A DNA stretch of 64,000 nt from Pseudoalteromonas sp. N1230-9 (GCF_032716425.1 NZ_CP090420.1:62001-126000); one strand, 5' to 3'. Positions 44,587 through 54,756 are shown, counted from the stretch's first letter. A program made the numbers and translations. Notes: generated by a model not told the origin, from the sequence alone.

Positions 44587-45801
44587 GTGGCTGTATTTGT
44601 TGCTAGGCAAGCTGTCTTTAATCGTCGTCAACAAGTTGTCGCCTATGAGTTACTATTTCGTGATAGTGAAAAAAACTGTTTTCCGAATGTTGCTGAGAGT
44701 ACTGCGACAGCGCGACTCATTATGGAAAACCAGCTCAACTTAGGTACACGTCATATTACATCGGGGAAAAAAGCGTTAATTAATATTGGTCCAGAGTCTT
44801 TGAAACTGGATTTATGCGCTTTTTTGCCTAATAAGGATGTTGTTATCGAACTGTTGGAAACCATGGAGCCAACAGACGAAAACTACGCTTTTTGTCGTGA
44901 ACTTTTTCATAATAACTTTAAGCTTGCTCTGGATGATTTCGTTTATCAACCAGAATGGGACCGTTTTTTAAAATTAGTACGATTGATTAAGTTTGATGTA
45001 AAACAAACGCCTTTCGAAGAAATTTCTCCTGTCGTTAATAAGCTAAAAAAGCACAAAAAAATAAAACTACTCGCTGAAAAGCTTGAAACAGAAGAAGATT
45101 ATAAAAAAGCCTATGAAATGGGCTTTGATTTTTTTCAAGGCTACTTTTTTGCAAAACCAACCATGATCCAACAGCGTGATATTAACTATAACTACGCCTT
45201 AGTGTTGTCGATTTACGCCGAAGTTATGCGACCTTCACCTGATATTAATGAAGTGGCAGGTTTGTTTTCTCTTGATACTGCGCTTGCCTATAAGCTGTTG
45301 CGACTGATTAACAGTGGCGTATTTCCAATAAAAAGCAAGATAGGTTCTTTGAAACAGGCACTTGTTTATTTGGGTAATGAACGACTGAAAAAGTTTGTAA
45401 GTCTTATAATTACCGCCCATAGTGCGCAATCAAAACCAGCCGAGTTAACTCGGCTTTGTGTTGTTAGGGCACGCTTTTGTGAGTTAATAGCCTTGCAAGT
45501 CGCTAAAGAACACACTGGCGAAGCGTTTCTTACAGGTTTGTTTTCTTTGCTGGATGCTATACTTGACCAACCGATGGAAAAGCTGCTTGATAGACTACCT
45601 TTTCCTGATGATATCCATGCGGCATTGATGCAGGAAAAGAATATTCTCTACTATATACTTGAGACTGTTAAAGCTTACGAAACAGGCAGTTGGTGGGCAT
45701 TAGAGCAAGCTGTCGCTTATATTAATATTGAGAGTGCAGATCTTCCCAAAATCTATGAAAATGCGGTAAATTGGAGCGACAGCTGTCGGCAAAACTTATA
45801 A
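44587..45801 (+). CDS. EAL/HDOD two-domain signalling protein (YuxH type)
   Basis: A 404-aa cytoplasmic protein starting at GTG with AGGT upstream. The N-terminal half (about 1-200) is an EAL-like domain in which the name motif reads AYELLFRD; DDF is present (LALDDFVYQ) but other EAL-type ligands are not evident, so cyclic di-GMP hydrolysis is doubtful. The C-terminal half (about 205-390) is an HDOD domain (DINEVAGLFSLDTALAYKLL RLINS), used in signal output rather than catalysis. Such proteins link c-di-GMP or stress signals to motility or behaviour. It follows glgA by 91 nt without a visible terminator, so read-through is possible. Confidence 0.85.
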   Translation: MAVFVARQAVFNRRQQVVAYELLFRDSEKNCFPNVAESTATARLIMENQLNLGTRHITSGKKALINIGPESLKLDLCAFLPNKDVVIELLETMEPTDENYAFCRELFHNNFKLALDDFVYQPEWDRFLKLVRLIKFDVKQTPFEEISPVVNKLKKHKKIKLLAEKLETEEDYKKAYEMGFDFFQGYFFAKPTMIQQRDINYNYALVLSIYAEVMRPSPDINEVAGLFSLDTALAYKLLRLINSGVFPIKSKIGSLKQALVYLGNERLKKFVSLIITAHSAQSKPAELTRLCVVRARFCELIALQVAKEHTGEAFLTGLFSLLDAILDQPMEKLLDRLPFPDDIHAALMQEKNILYYILETVKAYETGSWWALEQAVAYINIESADLPKIYENAVNWSDSCRQNL

Positions 45802-45808
45802 GTGATTT

Positions 45809-46891
45809 ATGCGCAATATAAATATGGATGTTTTACGGGGTATTGCGGTACTTGGCCTGATGTTTATGAATGCCTATTTTTTCGGTGTTTTTGAATATGG
45901 ATACGTGCCAAGTACACAACCACCTTTATCTGATAATATAATTCATACTGCCGATCTCATTTTTGTTGATGGGCGATTCAGAACACTCTTTTGCCTGTTA
46001 TTTGGCGCAGGCTTAGTTATTCAACGGCAGCATCCTCAGTTACATGATAAACAATATAACCGTTTAAAAATACTTGCCTTTATTGGTCTAGCACATGGCC
46101 TTCTACTTTGGGCTGGCGATATTTTATTAATTTATGCGTGTGCAGGTTGGTTAACGTTAAAGTTTATTGACCAACCCTATAATCAACAACTAAAACAAGG
46201 CATTGGATTTTTAGCGCTTGGCGCAGTCATTTCATTTTTACTGGCTTTTATTGAACCAGATATGAGCCCTTTAACACGAGAATCAGATACTTTTGTAGAG
46301 GCTTACCAAGACTGGCATTCATCATTTTTTTCTGGGTTTATGAGTAACATACTCATGTTTGTTGTGATGCTAATAGCGCTCCCGCTTATAACATTATGGA
46401 TGGCAGCGGGTATTATGCTTATTGGTGTAGCACTCTATAAACAAGGCATTTTTGTAAACGGTTTAACAACAAAGCAGCTTAACTTTATTTTACCAGCTGC
46501 CGTTGGATTTACGCTTTTAAGGTTAATAGTTGAGCCTAGCACAAGCGTTTTAACATATGCTTTAGCTGAACCATTTAACTGGTTTGCAGCCCTTAGCACT
46601 GCTTTACTTTATATCCATTTAATTGTGAAGCTTGTCGGAAATAATAAAAATAAATTTACAGTCTTACAAAATGCAGGTCGTATGTCATTGACCTTATACT
46701 TGATGCAAACAGTCATCTTTTTGTTGTGCTTTCGAGTTGTATTTCCTTCGTGGGTACTTACCTTTAATCGGATTGATTATTGGCTACTTAGCGTTTTTAT
46801 TGCCGTGCTTCAGCTGAGCTTTTGTGCCTTATATTTACGTTTATTTAAGCATGGTCCATGTGAATATGTATGGCGTAAATTATCGTCATAG
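45809..46891 (+). CDS. DUF418 multi-pass membrane protein (YeiB-like)
   Basis: A 360-aa inner-membrane protein with roughly eight to ten helices. The opening NINMDVLRGIAVLGLMFMN (residues 3-21), the early FVDGRFRTLFCLLFGAGLVI motif and the GHG-type C-terminal helix region (GRMSLTLYLMQTVIF) are typical of DUF418/YeiB proteins, which are distantly related to acyltransferase-3-like membrane enzymes. The biochemical role is unknown. It starts 7 nt after the EAL/HDOD gene, so the two are probably co-transcribed. Confidence 0.87.
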   Translation: MRNINMDVLRGIAVLGLMFMNAYFFGVFEYGYVPSTQPPLSDNIIHTADLIFVDGRFRTLFCLLFGAGLVIQRQHPQLHDKQYNRLKILAFIGLAHGLLLWAGDILLIYACAGWLTLKFIDQPYNQQLKQGIGFLALGAVISFLLAFIEPDMSPLTRESDTFVEAYQDWHSSFFSGFMSNILMFVVMLIALPLITLWMAAGIMLIGVALYKQGIFVNGLTTKQLNFILPAAVGFTLLRLIVEPSTSVLTYALAEPFNWFAALSTALLYIHLIVKLVGNNKNKFTVLQNAGRMSLTLYLMQTVIFLLCFRVVFPSWVLTFNRIDYWLLSVFIAVLQLSFCALYLRLFKHGPCEYVWRKLSS

Positions 46892-46941
46892 TCGCATTGT
46901 ATGTACTACACTTAACTTAAAGAAAATTGTTCGGGGATGTT

Positions 46942-48045
46942 ATGCGGTTTTGGATAATTAGCTTACTAATGTTATGCACAATGCCACTGTGCGCAGTCGA
47001 GCAATTTAATGTGTTATTTGTAAATCCATCCATTAAAGAAGAACCATTTTGGCAAAAAGTGACCGACGTAATGCAGGCGGCCGCAAAGCAAACTAATGTC
47101 GATTTGGATATTATCTATGGCGGGGCGAATCGCCATATTCAACTGGAAGAACTCAAGCAATACCTCAAATACAATGCGACACCTGATTATGTTGTCTTAA
47201 TTAACTATCCAGGTGGCGCTGAGCAGTCGATGAGTTTGTTAGAAAAACACAAAGTAAAGTTTATTACCCTAGAAGAAACTATTCTAGGGGCTGAGCGAGA
47301 CCAAATCGGTGAGCCAAAACAGCATTTTAAATATTGGTTAGGCGAAGTGTATCACGACAACTTTAAAGCCGGTGAACAACTTGGCAAAGCTCTGCTAGAC
47401 AGTGCTCAAAAAGCAGGTCAAACAGCGCATTTTGTTGCTATTAATGGCCACTATGGCACCGAATCTGACACACGTAGTAACGGCTTAAAGCACTTTTTAA
47501 AAAATCAGCAAGTTGAGCTAGAGCAGGTGGTGTATGCTAATTGGAACAAAACTGAGGCCACTGATAAAGTGCGCAGGCTATTACATCGCTACCCTCAAAC
47601 AAACGTTATTTGGTGTGCTTCTGACTTAATGGCGCTTGGCGCACTGGATGCTGTTAAAGAGAAAAATAATAAACAGTACTTTATTGGTGGCATGGACTGG
47701 CTTGATGATAACTTAAGACTGATTGAACAAGGACGATTAACCGCAAGTGCCGGTGGGCATTTTATGATGGGGGCATGGGCATTAATAAGTCTGGTCGATC
47801 ATCACAATGGTCACTCATATTGGACGAATAATAATTCTATAAAGTTTTTATTAGGCGTGATCACCAATCAAAACGTAAACGATTACAATTGGATAAGAGA
47901 CATCGAAGATTGGTCTACGATTCCCTTTGACGCATTTTTGCTCAGCGGTTCAAATAATACTGCCTATCAGCTCGATTTTGAGCGGCTGCATTCCTTATTG
48001 CTGCAAAAAAACGCCGATGTGGCTATTGATGAATCCGCTTTTTAG
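46942..48045 (+). CDS. Orphan periplasmic sugar-type binding protein
   Basis: A 367-aa exported protein with a signal peptide (about 1-19, PLCA-VEQ). The mature protein follows the type I periplasmic binding fold (ribose-binding/LuxP-like): FNVLFVNPSIKEEPFWQKV, DYVVLINYPGG, HFVAINGHYGTESDTRSNG, NVIWCASDLMALGALDAV and the FIGGMDWLDDNLRLI hinge strands. No ABC permease or ATPase is encoded nearby, so it may serve a sensor kinase or chemoreceptor in the manner of LuxP. The ATG at 46942 has GGGGAT upstream; an in-frame TTG five codons earlier is less likely. The ligand cannot be predicted. Confidence 0.8.
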   Translation: MRFWIISLLMLCTMPLCAVEQFNVLFVNPSIKEEPFWQKVTDVMQAAAKQTNVDLDIIYGGANRHIQLEELKQYLKYNATPDYVVLINYPGGAEQSMSLLEKHKVKFITLEETILGAERDQIGEPKQHFKYWLGEVYHDNFKAGEQLGKALLDSAQKAGQTAHFVAINGHYGTESDTRSNGLKHFLKNQQVELEQVVYANWNKTEATDKVRRLLHRYPQTNVIWCASDLMALGALDAVKEKNNKQYFIGGMDWLDDNLRLIEQGRLTASAGGHFMMGAWALISLVDHHNGHSYWTNNNSIKFLLGVITNQNVNDYNWIRDIEDWSTIPFDAFLLSGSNNTAYQLDFERLHSLLLQKNADVAIDESAF

Positions 48046-48122
48046 ACGGCCTCTATTGCGTCTGGTTTGCCTAAGCATTCTGGTATAAACTAGCGGCTTT
48101 ACCATTCCAATAGAAGTACGTT

Positions 48123-49040
48123 ATGACACAGTTAAAGCGATTAAATAAATTTATCAGTGAAACAGGGTTCTGTTCACGTCGCGAGGCCGATAAATATATT
48201 GAAGAAGGTCGCGTAACTGTTAACGGTAACTTACCTGAAATGGGCGTTAAAGTCAGTGAATCCGACGACGTACTTATCGATGGCAAAGCACTCAAAGCAA
48301 AGCCTAAACTTGTTTATATCGCTTACAACAAACCTGTGGGGATAACTTGTACCACAGAACGTAAAATTCAAAGTAATATTGTAAAAGCAGTAAACTATCC
48401 TGAGCGAATTTTTCCTATTGGTCGTTTAGATCGTCCATCCGAAGGGTTAATATTTCTAACTAACGAAGGTGACATCGTTAACAAGATTTTGCGCGCGGGT
48501 AATAATCACGAAAAAGAATACGTCGTCACCGTTGATAAACCGTTAAACCGCCAATTTGTAAATAAAATGGCAAATGGTATTCCCATCCTCGATACGGTGA
48601 CAAAAAAATGTAAAGTCACACAAACTGGTCCTCAGCAATTTACGATTGTATTGACACAAGGGCTCAACCGCCAAATTCGCCGCATGTGTGAATACCTAGG
48701 CTATGAAGTTGTGACTCTAAAACGCACGCGCATCATGAATGTGACGTTAAAAGGCTTGAAGGTAGGCCAATGGCGTCACCTGACAGAACAAGAAATGGCT
48801 GAAATTAATAATTCCATTGCAAACTCAGGTAAAACTGAAGAACGTTCCATTGATGAAAACAAACAGCAAACCAAACCTTCGCCAAAACCTCGCGCAGAAA
48901 ACGATAAAAAGCGCGACTTTTCGAAGTACGTAAAAAAAGCGCGCACAGACTCAAAACAAACGAAAACTCATTCTGCAAAAAATACGCAAACAAAGCGCAG
49001 TAGTACTAAACGTGTAGGCACATTGAGTCTTAAAAAATAG
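48123..49040 (+). CDS. rluF: 23S rRNA pseudouridine-2604 synthase
   Basis: A 305-aa RsuA-family enzyme. It has an N-terminal S4 RNA-binding domain (LNKFISETGFCSRREADKYI), the catalytic Asp in FPIGRLDRPSEGLIFL, and NKILRAGNNHEKEYVVTVDKP plus QGLNRQIRRMCEYLGYEV, which match E. coli RluF closely. The last 75 residues are a Lys/Gln/Thr-rich basic tail, as in RluF but longer, probably disordered and RNA-binding. It modifies U2604 (and U2605 at low level) of 23S rRNA. A TGGTATAAA extended -10 element sits about 40 nt upstream. Confidence 0.94.
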   Translation: MTQLKRLNKFISETGFCSRREADKYIEEGRVTVNGNLPEMGVKVSESDDVLIDGKALKAKPKLVYIAYNKPVGITCTTERKIQSNIVKAVNYPERIFPIGRLDRPSEGLIFLTNEGDIVNKILRAGNNHEKEYVVTVDKPLNRQFVNKMANGIPILDTVTKKCKVTQTGPQQFTIVLTQGLNRQIRRMCEYLGYEVVTLKRTRIMNVTLKGLKVGQWRHLTEQEMAEINNSIANSGKTEERSIDENKQQTKPSPKPRAENDKKRDFSKYVKKARTDSKQTKTHSAKNTQTKRSSTKRVGTLSLKK

Positions 49041-49141
49041 CTAATAACATAAAGCATATTTAGCTTCGAATTCAGAACTAACTAAAAAATTTTTAACTAT
49101 TTTTTAGCGGCAAATAAAGCTAGGTGGACATTTACTATTAA

Positions 49142-49169
49142 AGCCCATCTAATCAATACCAGATGGGCT
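49142..49169 (-). terminator. Terminator hairpin after the TonB-dependent receptor gene
   Basis: AGCCCATCT / AGATGGGCT, perfect 9-bp stem with a 10-nt loop, 9 nt past the receptor stop. On the minus strand it is followed by a weak T-tract (CTTTAATAG). It also lies after the convergent rluF gene. Confidence 0.7.
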
Positions 49170-49177
49170 AACATTAA

Positions 49178-52100
49178 TTAAAAAGTAGCTCGTACGCTAA
49201 GTGCGTAAATACGGTCGGTCGTAAAGCTTAGGGCATCTGTGCGGGTGCCTGCTTGGTCCATTTGATATTCTGTTTTAGTTTCTGTGTCGAGTAAATTACT
49301 TGCTTCGAAACCAATTTTCCAATGTTCATTTAGCGTGTAGTAAATGCTCGCATCCATCATGCCTGCTGGTTTTACATAGGCTGGCACGTACTCTTCTGAC
49401 TCTCTTAAGGTCAACAGGTATTCTGAGCGCCAAGTATAAGCTAGACGAAACGAAATGTTTTCGTACTCGTACATACCGACAATATTCATGTTTTGGTCTG
49501 AATAGCCTTGAAGTGGCAAACCACTAAATACACGGAATGTATTTCGGTTGTCAGTGATTGGGTTACCGTTTTCATCAAACCCGAGTGTGCCGGTCGATAC
49601 TTCATTGGGATCTTCTAAGCCGTTTTGGTCGATGTAGGTGTAGTTAAATTGTAAACCAAGTCCGCTCCATGCACCCGGCAACATATCGTAAAATTGAGAG
49701 TAAGCGAATTCAGCACCACGAATAGTACCTGAACCTGTATTGGCTGGTCCGTAGGCCGAAATTGCATAGTCTTCGCCATTGAAGTTTGCATTTAAATCAA
49801 ATGCACGGCTGCGAATTATGTCGTCGAGTCGTTTATGGAATAAACCAATAGTAACGTAACCGGCAGGGGCAAAATACCACTCAGCAGAAAGGTCTGTATT
49901 GATTGACTTTTCAGGTTTTAAATTAGGATTGCCAGATAGGGCTGTCAGTTCAATATCATCCAAAGCTACAACAGGATTATTAACTTCGTCATAATCAGCG
50001 CCAGGGGTTTGTAAGCGGCGAGTATAATCAAGGTTTACGATGTTTATATTTCGGGTATCAATCAGGTTAGGGAGGTAAAGTGCTTTAGAGGCACCAAAAC
50101 GAATAACCACATCATCTGTTAATGCCACGCTAAAGTTAAAACTTGGTAGAACGGTACTGTAATCAGTGCCTTCGACTGTACTTAAAGTAGACTCCCCAGT
50201 TGCAATATCGTAGTAGCGTTTATATTCAGGTTGTTGCATTACTTCATTTAGTGAGGTGCCAGGCTCGCCACGCTTTATTTCCATGGGTTGTACAAATGCA
50301 CCGGTTGACTCTAATTGGTAGTTCACGTAACGCAGGCCTACATTACCTACAACTGGTAGGTCTTGAACGAGAAAATCAAAGTCTGCACGCACATAAAACT
50401 CGCTACGTTTTTCATTGGTTGAGCTAATATTATGAGCTGCAAACGGACCTTCAACACGGTTAGGTTTGTCTTCATAAGGCACATATGTGCCACTGCAAAC
50501 ACCGTTATTGGCTGCGCTATTGGTAGCATTATGCCAACCATCTTGGCAGCCTTGACGAAGTGAGTCAGCGTAATTTTTTACCAGATCCATACTAGGGAAA
50601 AGAAAGCTATTCACATCGCCTTGCAGTACTTGGCCATGATAATAGTCTGAGAAATCAACACGTTCGAAAAGTTCGGGGCGGTTAATAGCTGCTGCAGCAT
50701 TTCGGTCTGCTTGTATCCATGGCGTGCCGATTGCCGACCAGCCTTCATAAGCAGTATCGCGTACTGTTAGGTCTTTATCTGAGTAGTAGGCACCAGCTTG
50801 CACGCTGGTAAAGCTACCATCAAGTTCGTATTTAAAATCTAATTTATAGCTGTTTGCTTTAGCGGTATTGTGCTCTTCTTGTTCCATACCACTTCCTAGA
50901 AAAGTATTCGGAACGGGTCCGTCCCAATCTTCATTGGGTGACCAGCCCGCAGTTAAAATATTATCACTTAAAAATTCAACGCTTGGTCTAGAGCCTCGTG
51001 TATCAAGGTAATAAGGAAGTACCGCATGAACATGGTTTCCTCGAGTTTGTGCCGACATACTGTAGTTATGAACTACTTTTTCAGAATCGACGTGCTGGTA
51101 ATCAAACTCCATGCTTAATCTGTCTGTTGGTTTGAGCTTTAAATTAAATGAAGTATCTTCAACGGTATTTTCATTATGGTTCCAGCGACTACGGTAAAAG
51201 AATGGGGTTTCAGGGCTAACACCAAGTACAACTCCCGACGTAACAAAGTTATCGTCTACCGTGAGCGGGTAGCCATTCTCGCTATCATCTTGCCAGTTTT
51301 GAGAAGATCCCATGAAGCCTTTAAAACCTTGTGCGGCCTGACCCAATTGTCTTTCATTCCATTCTAAAGAAGCTTTTGAACGAATATGCTCAACGGTTGC
51401 AATAATTGTGTCATCACTATTTGCCCATTGAAAAGAGGTTGTTAAGCCTTTTCTTTTGCGATCATTTTCTGCTGTGCTCATATGAATAGCTACCGGTACA
51501 TGCCATGTGCTACCAGCAGGTTGTCCTGGCAGTGCAGGGCCATCTACGGGTGAATTTGGATCAATCCCCGTAATACCACCCCACTGGTCAAGAGTAGGCA
51601 CAAATGAGTCACCACGAGAGTGGTAGTTTCCTAAGCCAACACCGTCACCACGGGTTTTATATTCACTCGATGAAGCCGCAATTAAGAAACCAAATTTACC
51701 TGCTTGTGTTTCCCAGTTATCTGAAAATAGCGCAGAGAAAGAGGGCGTGATTTCTTCTCTAAAATCGCCATAATTTGCTTTGGCATTAAATGATATTAAC
51801 TGATCTGTAGAATCAAAAGGTTTTCTGGTAATGAGGTTTACGGTACCTGCAACACCACCTGCTGTTAGGTCGGCGGTTTGATTCTTTACAACTTCCACTG
51901 CGCCTAATAACTCCGCAGGAAAGTCTTCATAGCTTAGCCCGCCAGAAGAGTTCGCGCTAAACGCATCTCTGCCATTGACCTCAGAACGAACACGGTCTAG
52001 GCCACGAACAAGCACGCCAGTTCCTTCATCAGCATAATGTTTAGGATCGTCTGAAGACGCAAATCGCTCGATGGTCACACCGGGAACACGCTGTAATGCT

Positions 52101-52393
52101 TCTGTAACCGATTTGTCAGGTAGCGCGCCAATATCCGACGCGGTTATGACATCTTTAACCGTGTCTGCGTAACGTTTAAGGTTTTGCGCACTAAAAATGC
52201 TTCCCTTAATACCAGAAACCTCTATTACTTCCATTTGCTCATCTTTTTCGTTGATGACATCGCTGTCATTTTGTGGCGCATTTTGCGCAAAAACAGACAA
52301 TGAGCTTAGGCTCAATAGAGCGGTAGAAATGGCAAGGCTGAGCTTGGTGCGTTTATTACAGTAAGTAGTTATGTTGTTCTGAGATGCCGACAT
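49178..52393 (-). CDS. TonB-dependent outer-membrane receptor (TIGR01782-like)
   Basis: A 1071-aa receptor. The ATG at 52393 is chosen for its AAAGGA ribosome site and for the signal peptide that follows (cleavage near SVFAQ). The plug domain shows DVITASDIGALPDKSVTEAL, RVPGVTIERF, VRGLDRVRSEVNGRDAF and VVKNQTADLTAGGVAGTVNL, the wording of the Xanthomonas/Caulobacter-type TIGR01782 group, and the barrel ends in Phe (YALSVRATF). Members often import oligosaccharides in marine bacteria, but the substrate cannot be read here: there is no neighbouring glycoside hydrolase, and the glycogen operon lies about 5 kb away on the other strand. An inverted repeat and promoter lie upstream. Confidence 0.92.
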   Translation of the reverse strand: MSASQNNITTYCNKRTKLSLAISTALLSLSSLSVFAQNAPQNDSDVINEKDEQMEVIEVSGIKGSIFSAQNLKRYADTVKDVITASDIGALPDKSVTEALQRVPGVTIERFASSDDPKHYADEGTGVLVRGLDRVRSEVNGRDAFSANSSGGLSYEDFPAELLGAVEVVKNQTADLTAGGVAGTVNLITRKPFDSTDQLISFNAKANYGDFREEITPSFSALFSDNWETQAGKFGFLIAASSSEYKTRGDGVGLGNYHSRGDSFVPTLDQWGGITGIDPNSPVDGPALPGQPAGSTWHVPVAIHMSTAENDRKRKGLTTSFQWANSDDTIIATVEHIRSKASLEWNERQLGQAAQGFKGFMGSSQNWQDDSENGYPLTVDDNFVTSGVVLGVSPETPFFYRSRWNHNENTVEDTSFNLKLKPTDRLSMEFDYQHVDSEKVVHNYSMSAQTRGNHVHAVLPYYLDTRGSRPSVEFLSDNILTAGWSPNEDWDGPVPNTFLGSGMEQEEHNTAKANSYKLDFKYELDGSFTSVQAGAYYSDKDLTVRDTAYEGWSAIGTPWIQADRNAAAAINRPELFERVDFSDYYHGQVLQGDVNSFLFPSMDLVKNYADSLRQGCQDGWHNATNSAANNGVCSGTYVPYEDKPNRVEGPFAAHNISSTNEKRSEFYVRADFDFLVQDLPVVGNVGLRYVNYQLESTGAFVQPMEIKRGEPGTSLNEVMQQPEYKRYYDIATGESTLSTVEGTDYSTVLPSFNFSVALTDDVVIRFGASKALYLPNLIDTRNINIVNLDYTRRLQTPGADYDEVNNPVVALDDIELTALSGNPNLKPEKSINTDLSAEWYFAPAGYVTIGLFHKRLDDIIRSRAFDLNANFNGEDYAISAYGPANTGSGTIRGAEFAYSQFYDMLPGAWSGLGLQFNYTYIDQNGLEDPNEVSTGTLGFDENGNPITDNRNTFRVFSGLPLQGYSDQNMNIVGMYEYENISFRLAYTWRSEYLLTLRESEEYVPAYVKPAGMMDASIYYTLNEHWKIGFEASNLLDTETKTEYQMDQAGTRTDALSFTTDRIYALSVRATF

Positions 52394-52414
52394 GTTTATA
52401 GTCCTTTGATTTTT

Positions 52415-52443
52415 ATTATATTTACTTTGTTGCATGGTAACGA
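52415..52443 (-). promoter_or_regulatory. Putative promoter of the TonB-dependent receptor gene
   Basis: On the minus strand TATAAT (52420-52415) lies 17 nt after a weak -35 (TCGTTA), giving a leader of about 15 nt that includes the ribosome site of the receptor start. Confidence 0.45.
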
Positions 52444-52447
52444 TTTT

Positions 52448-52470
52448 AGGCATAACTACAAACTATGCCT
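52448..52470. promoter_or_regulatory. Inverted repeat upstream of the receptor promoter, possible operator
   Basis: AGGCATA-N9-TATGCCT, a perfect 7-bp dyad just upstream of the putative -35 of the receptor gene. The placement suits an activator or repressor site; the cognate regulator is not apparent nearby. Confidence 0.5.
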
Positions 52471-52845
52471 GTCTGTGAAAAAACGCGATACTAAGTAACA
52501 TTGTTTTTATATTCACCTGTTAATTTTTAACATAAATTTCAAAAAAGTAAATATTATGGCCATAATTTCTTATTAGGCACTCGATTTTCGAATTAAAAAT
52601 AAACCTCTCAGAGCGAGAGCATCCAAAAGAGCATTGTTATCAGTTGCTTGGTTTTATGGGGGAAATATAGCTAGAAACGATTATATGGTTTTTATGAATA
52701 AAGGGTTTGCTGCTGGTTAATATGTGTTTTCCTTATTTAGGCTATTTTCTAATAAAAACATAGTTTTATTGAAATTTTTGTCATTTTTTTATCAATCTTT
52801 GTCTATAATATTTTTCGTACTGAATTTATTAATGGATACGAAAAA
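52471..52845. other. AT-rich intergenic region between receptor and chemoreceptor genes
   Basis: The 452-nt space between divergent starts has no supportable gene. Its right end holds TATAAT (52804-52809), 36 nt before the chemoreceptor start, with TTGTCA 20 nt upstream, a longer gap than ideal. I see no sigma-28 type motility promoter. The middle is featureless A/T-rich DNA. Confidence 0.5.
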
Positions 52846-54756
52846 TTGACTATTAAACAAAAACTTTATGCAATGTTTGCCGCTGTGTTGTTTTTAATGT
52901 TGGGGTTGGGTGTGTACGCTTCATTTTCATTAAAATCTCAAGCAACACAAACAGACATAATGTTAAATCTCACATTTGCTGATGCAAGTTTATATACATC
53001 ACGATTGGCTCAAGCTGATTATATGATTCAGGAAAACCCTGATTTCACCAAAAAAGTATTGAGCGAAGCGCAAGAAGCAATTAGCACATTGAATGCGGCT
53101 AAAAGCCAAATGGCAGTTGAGCAGAGTGTGACTCAAGTCAATACAATAAAACAGGGAATTAACGATTTCACGCAATTGTTTGAACGTTTCGTATCTGCTA
53201 AGAAAAAACAAATCAATGCTCGCGATGAGGTTAATCAAGCAGCTCATTCTGTCATCAATGGCATAGACGAGACGCTAAACAGTATTGAGCAATACTTTTC
53301 AACTCATCAATCAGATTTTTCGGAGTTTGGCCGTTTTTTAAAAGCCAAGCAAGTACGGGATGATTTTGCAGAAATTCGTGTCAATGTGTGGCGTTATAAT
53401 ACTGCGCCTACTAAGCAACTAGAGAGCGATATTTCTAATCAAATTAGCCAACTTAAAAGTAATGTTAATAGTCTAAAGAAAATAATGCTTGCTGCCAGTA
53501 CACAAGCCTTACTCAATGATTTATTGGATGATATAGCTCATTATTATCAAGTGTTTAAATCGACAGTTGCTACTTACGATGAATTAAACACTATTCAAGC
53601 TGATATGCTACGTGTTGCTAACAGCGCTTCAGAGGCAGCATCAAAACTTGTTGAAGAAGAACAAGTGATTGCCAGTGAGCGAGAAAACGCCGTGCAGCTG
53701 ATAATGGCTATAGTTGTTATGATTGCGTTTGCCATTGCGATCTCCGTTGGCTGGTGGATTATTCGCAGCATTATGGGGCCGTTAAATCTGTCTATTGATT
53801 TTGCATCTCATATAGCGAAGGGGGATCTGAGCCAAACTATTCAGGTTACAGGCAGCGATGAGTTTAGCCAGTTAAATACCGCGTTGAGCGAATCGGCGAA
53901 TGCGTTACGTAATGTTGTTGATCAAGTTGTTCAAGTTACCAAAGAAATAGAAGCATCAAGTTGCCAAATAACGAATTCAGTATCGGGCGCAACAGATTCT
54001 GTTTCTCAACAGCAACTTGAAACAGATATGGTCGCAACTGCTATAAACGAAATGGCTGCAGCTGCGTTACAAATTGCACAAAGTGCAAGTGGTGCTTCAC
54101 AAACAAGCCACAATGCAGAAGAGGGCGTAGAACAGTCTAAAGCTGTGGTTGGCCAAACCGATGTTGCAATGAGTGAGCTTGCGGATGCGTTATTAAACGC
54201 GATGGAAGTTGTCACAAGTTTAAGCTCAAATACAGCTAACATTGAAGGGATATTAGATGTGATCCGCAATATAGCAGATCAAACCAATCTACTTGCCTTG
54301 AATGCAGCCATTGAAGCGGCCCGTGCCGGTGAGCAAGGGCGTGGTTTTGCGGTAGTTGCTGACGAGGTGCGCACACTTGCACAGCGCACTCAAGACTCTA
54401 TTAGTGAGATCACCAACATTATCGAAGCAATCAAGCTTGGTGCTGACAATGTCGTTGATGTTATGAAAACATCAAATGAAAAAGGGCAAATGGTTGCAGC
54501 TTTAACAAATGATTCGACCGCATCACTTGAGAAAATTGTGTATTCGATTAACGATATCGTCGAGGCCAATAATCAAGTTGCCGTGGGGGCTGAAGAGCAG
54601 TCATCTGTTGCCGCAGAAGTCGATGCGAATGTTGTGAAAATAAAGGCGCTTGCGGATGATAACGCATCGAGCTTAAGTGATATCAGCAAACAAACGCGAC
54701 TACTCGAAAATCAAACACAAGCTATGGTTAAACTTATAAGCTTCTTTAAGGTTTAA
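52846..54756 (+). CDS. Methyl-accepting chemotaxis protein with four-helix-type sensor
   Basis: A 636-aa chemoreceptor that begins at TTG: the nearby in-frame sequence offers no earlier start, and the next ATG (52873) would cut into the first membrane helix (about 8-27). A long helical periplasmic domain (about 28-283) with heptad-like Gln/Asn-rich helices is followed by a second membrane helix (about 286-306), HAMP (307-360) and the cytoplasmic hairpin with the tip [20 protein letters not shown] and [18 protein letters not shown]. Gln/Glu pairs before and after are likely methylation sites. There is no CheR-tethering pentapeptide at the C-terminus. The ligand is unknown. Confidence 0.92.
   Translation: MTIKQKLYAMFAAVLFLMLGLGVYASFSLKSQATQTDIMLNLTFADASLYTSRLAQADYMIQENPDFTKKVLSEAQEAISTLNAAKSQMAVEQSVTQVNTIKQGINDFTQLFERFVSAKKKQINARDEVNQAAHSVINGIDETLNSIEQYFSTHQSDFSEFGRFLKAKQVRDDFAEIRVNVWRYNTAPTKQLESDISNQISQLKSNVNSLKKIMLAASTQALLNDLLDDIAHYYQVFKSTVATYDELNTIQADMLRVANSASEAASKLVEEEQVIASERENAVQLIMAIVVMIAFAIAISVGWWIIRSIMGPLNLSIDFASHIAKGDLSQTIQVTGSDEFSQLNTALSESANALRNVVDQVVQVTKEIEASSCQITNSVSGATDSVSQQQLETDMVATAINEMAAAALQIAQSASGASQTSHNAEEGVEQSKAVVGQTDVAMSELADALLNAMEVVTSLSSNTANIEGILDVIRNIADQTNLLALNAAIEAARAGEQGRGFAVVADEVRTLAQRTQDSISEITNIIEAIKLGADNVVDVMKTSNEKGQMVAALTNDSTASLEKIVYSINDIVEANNQVAVGAEEQSSVAAEVDANVVKIKALADDNASSLSDISKQTRLLENQTQAMVKLISFFKV

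Noticed and set aside
49082..49107. CTAAAAAA ... TTTTTTAG dyad after rluF
   Set aside because: Only A/T pairs apart from one G-C pair; too weak to call a terminator.
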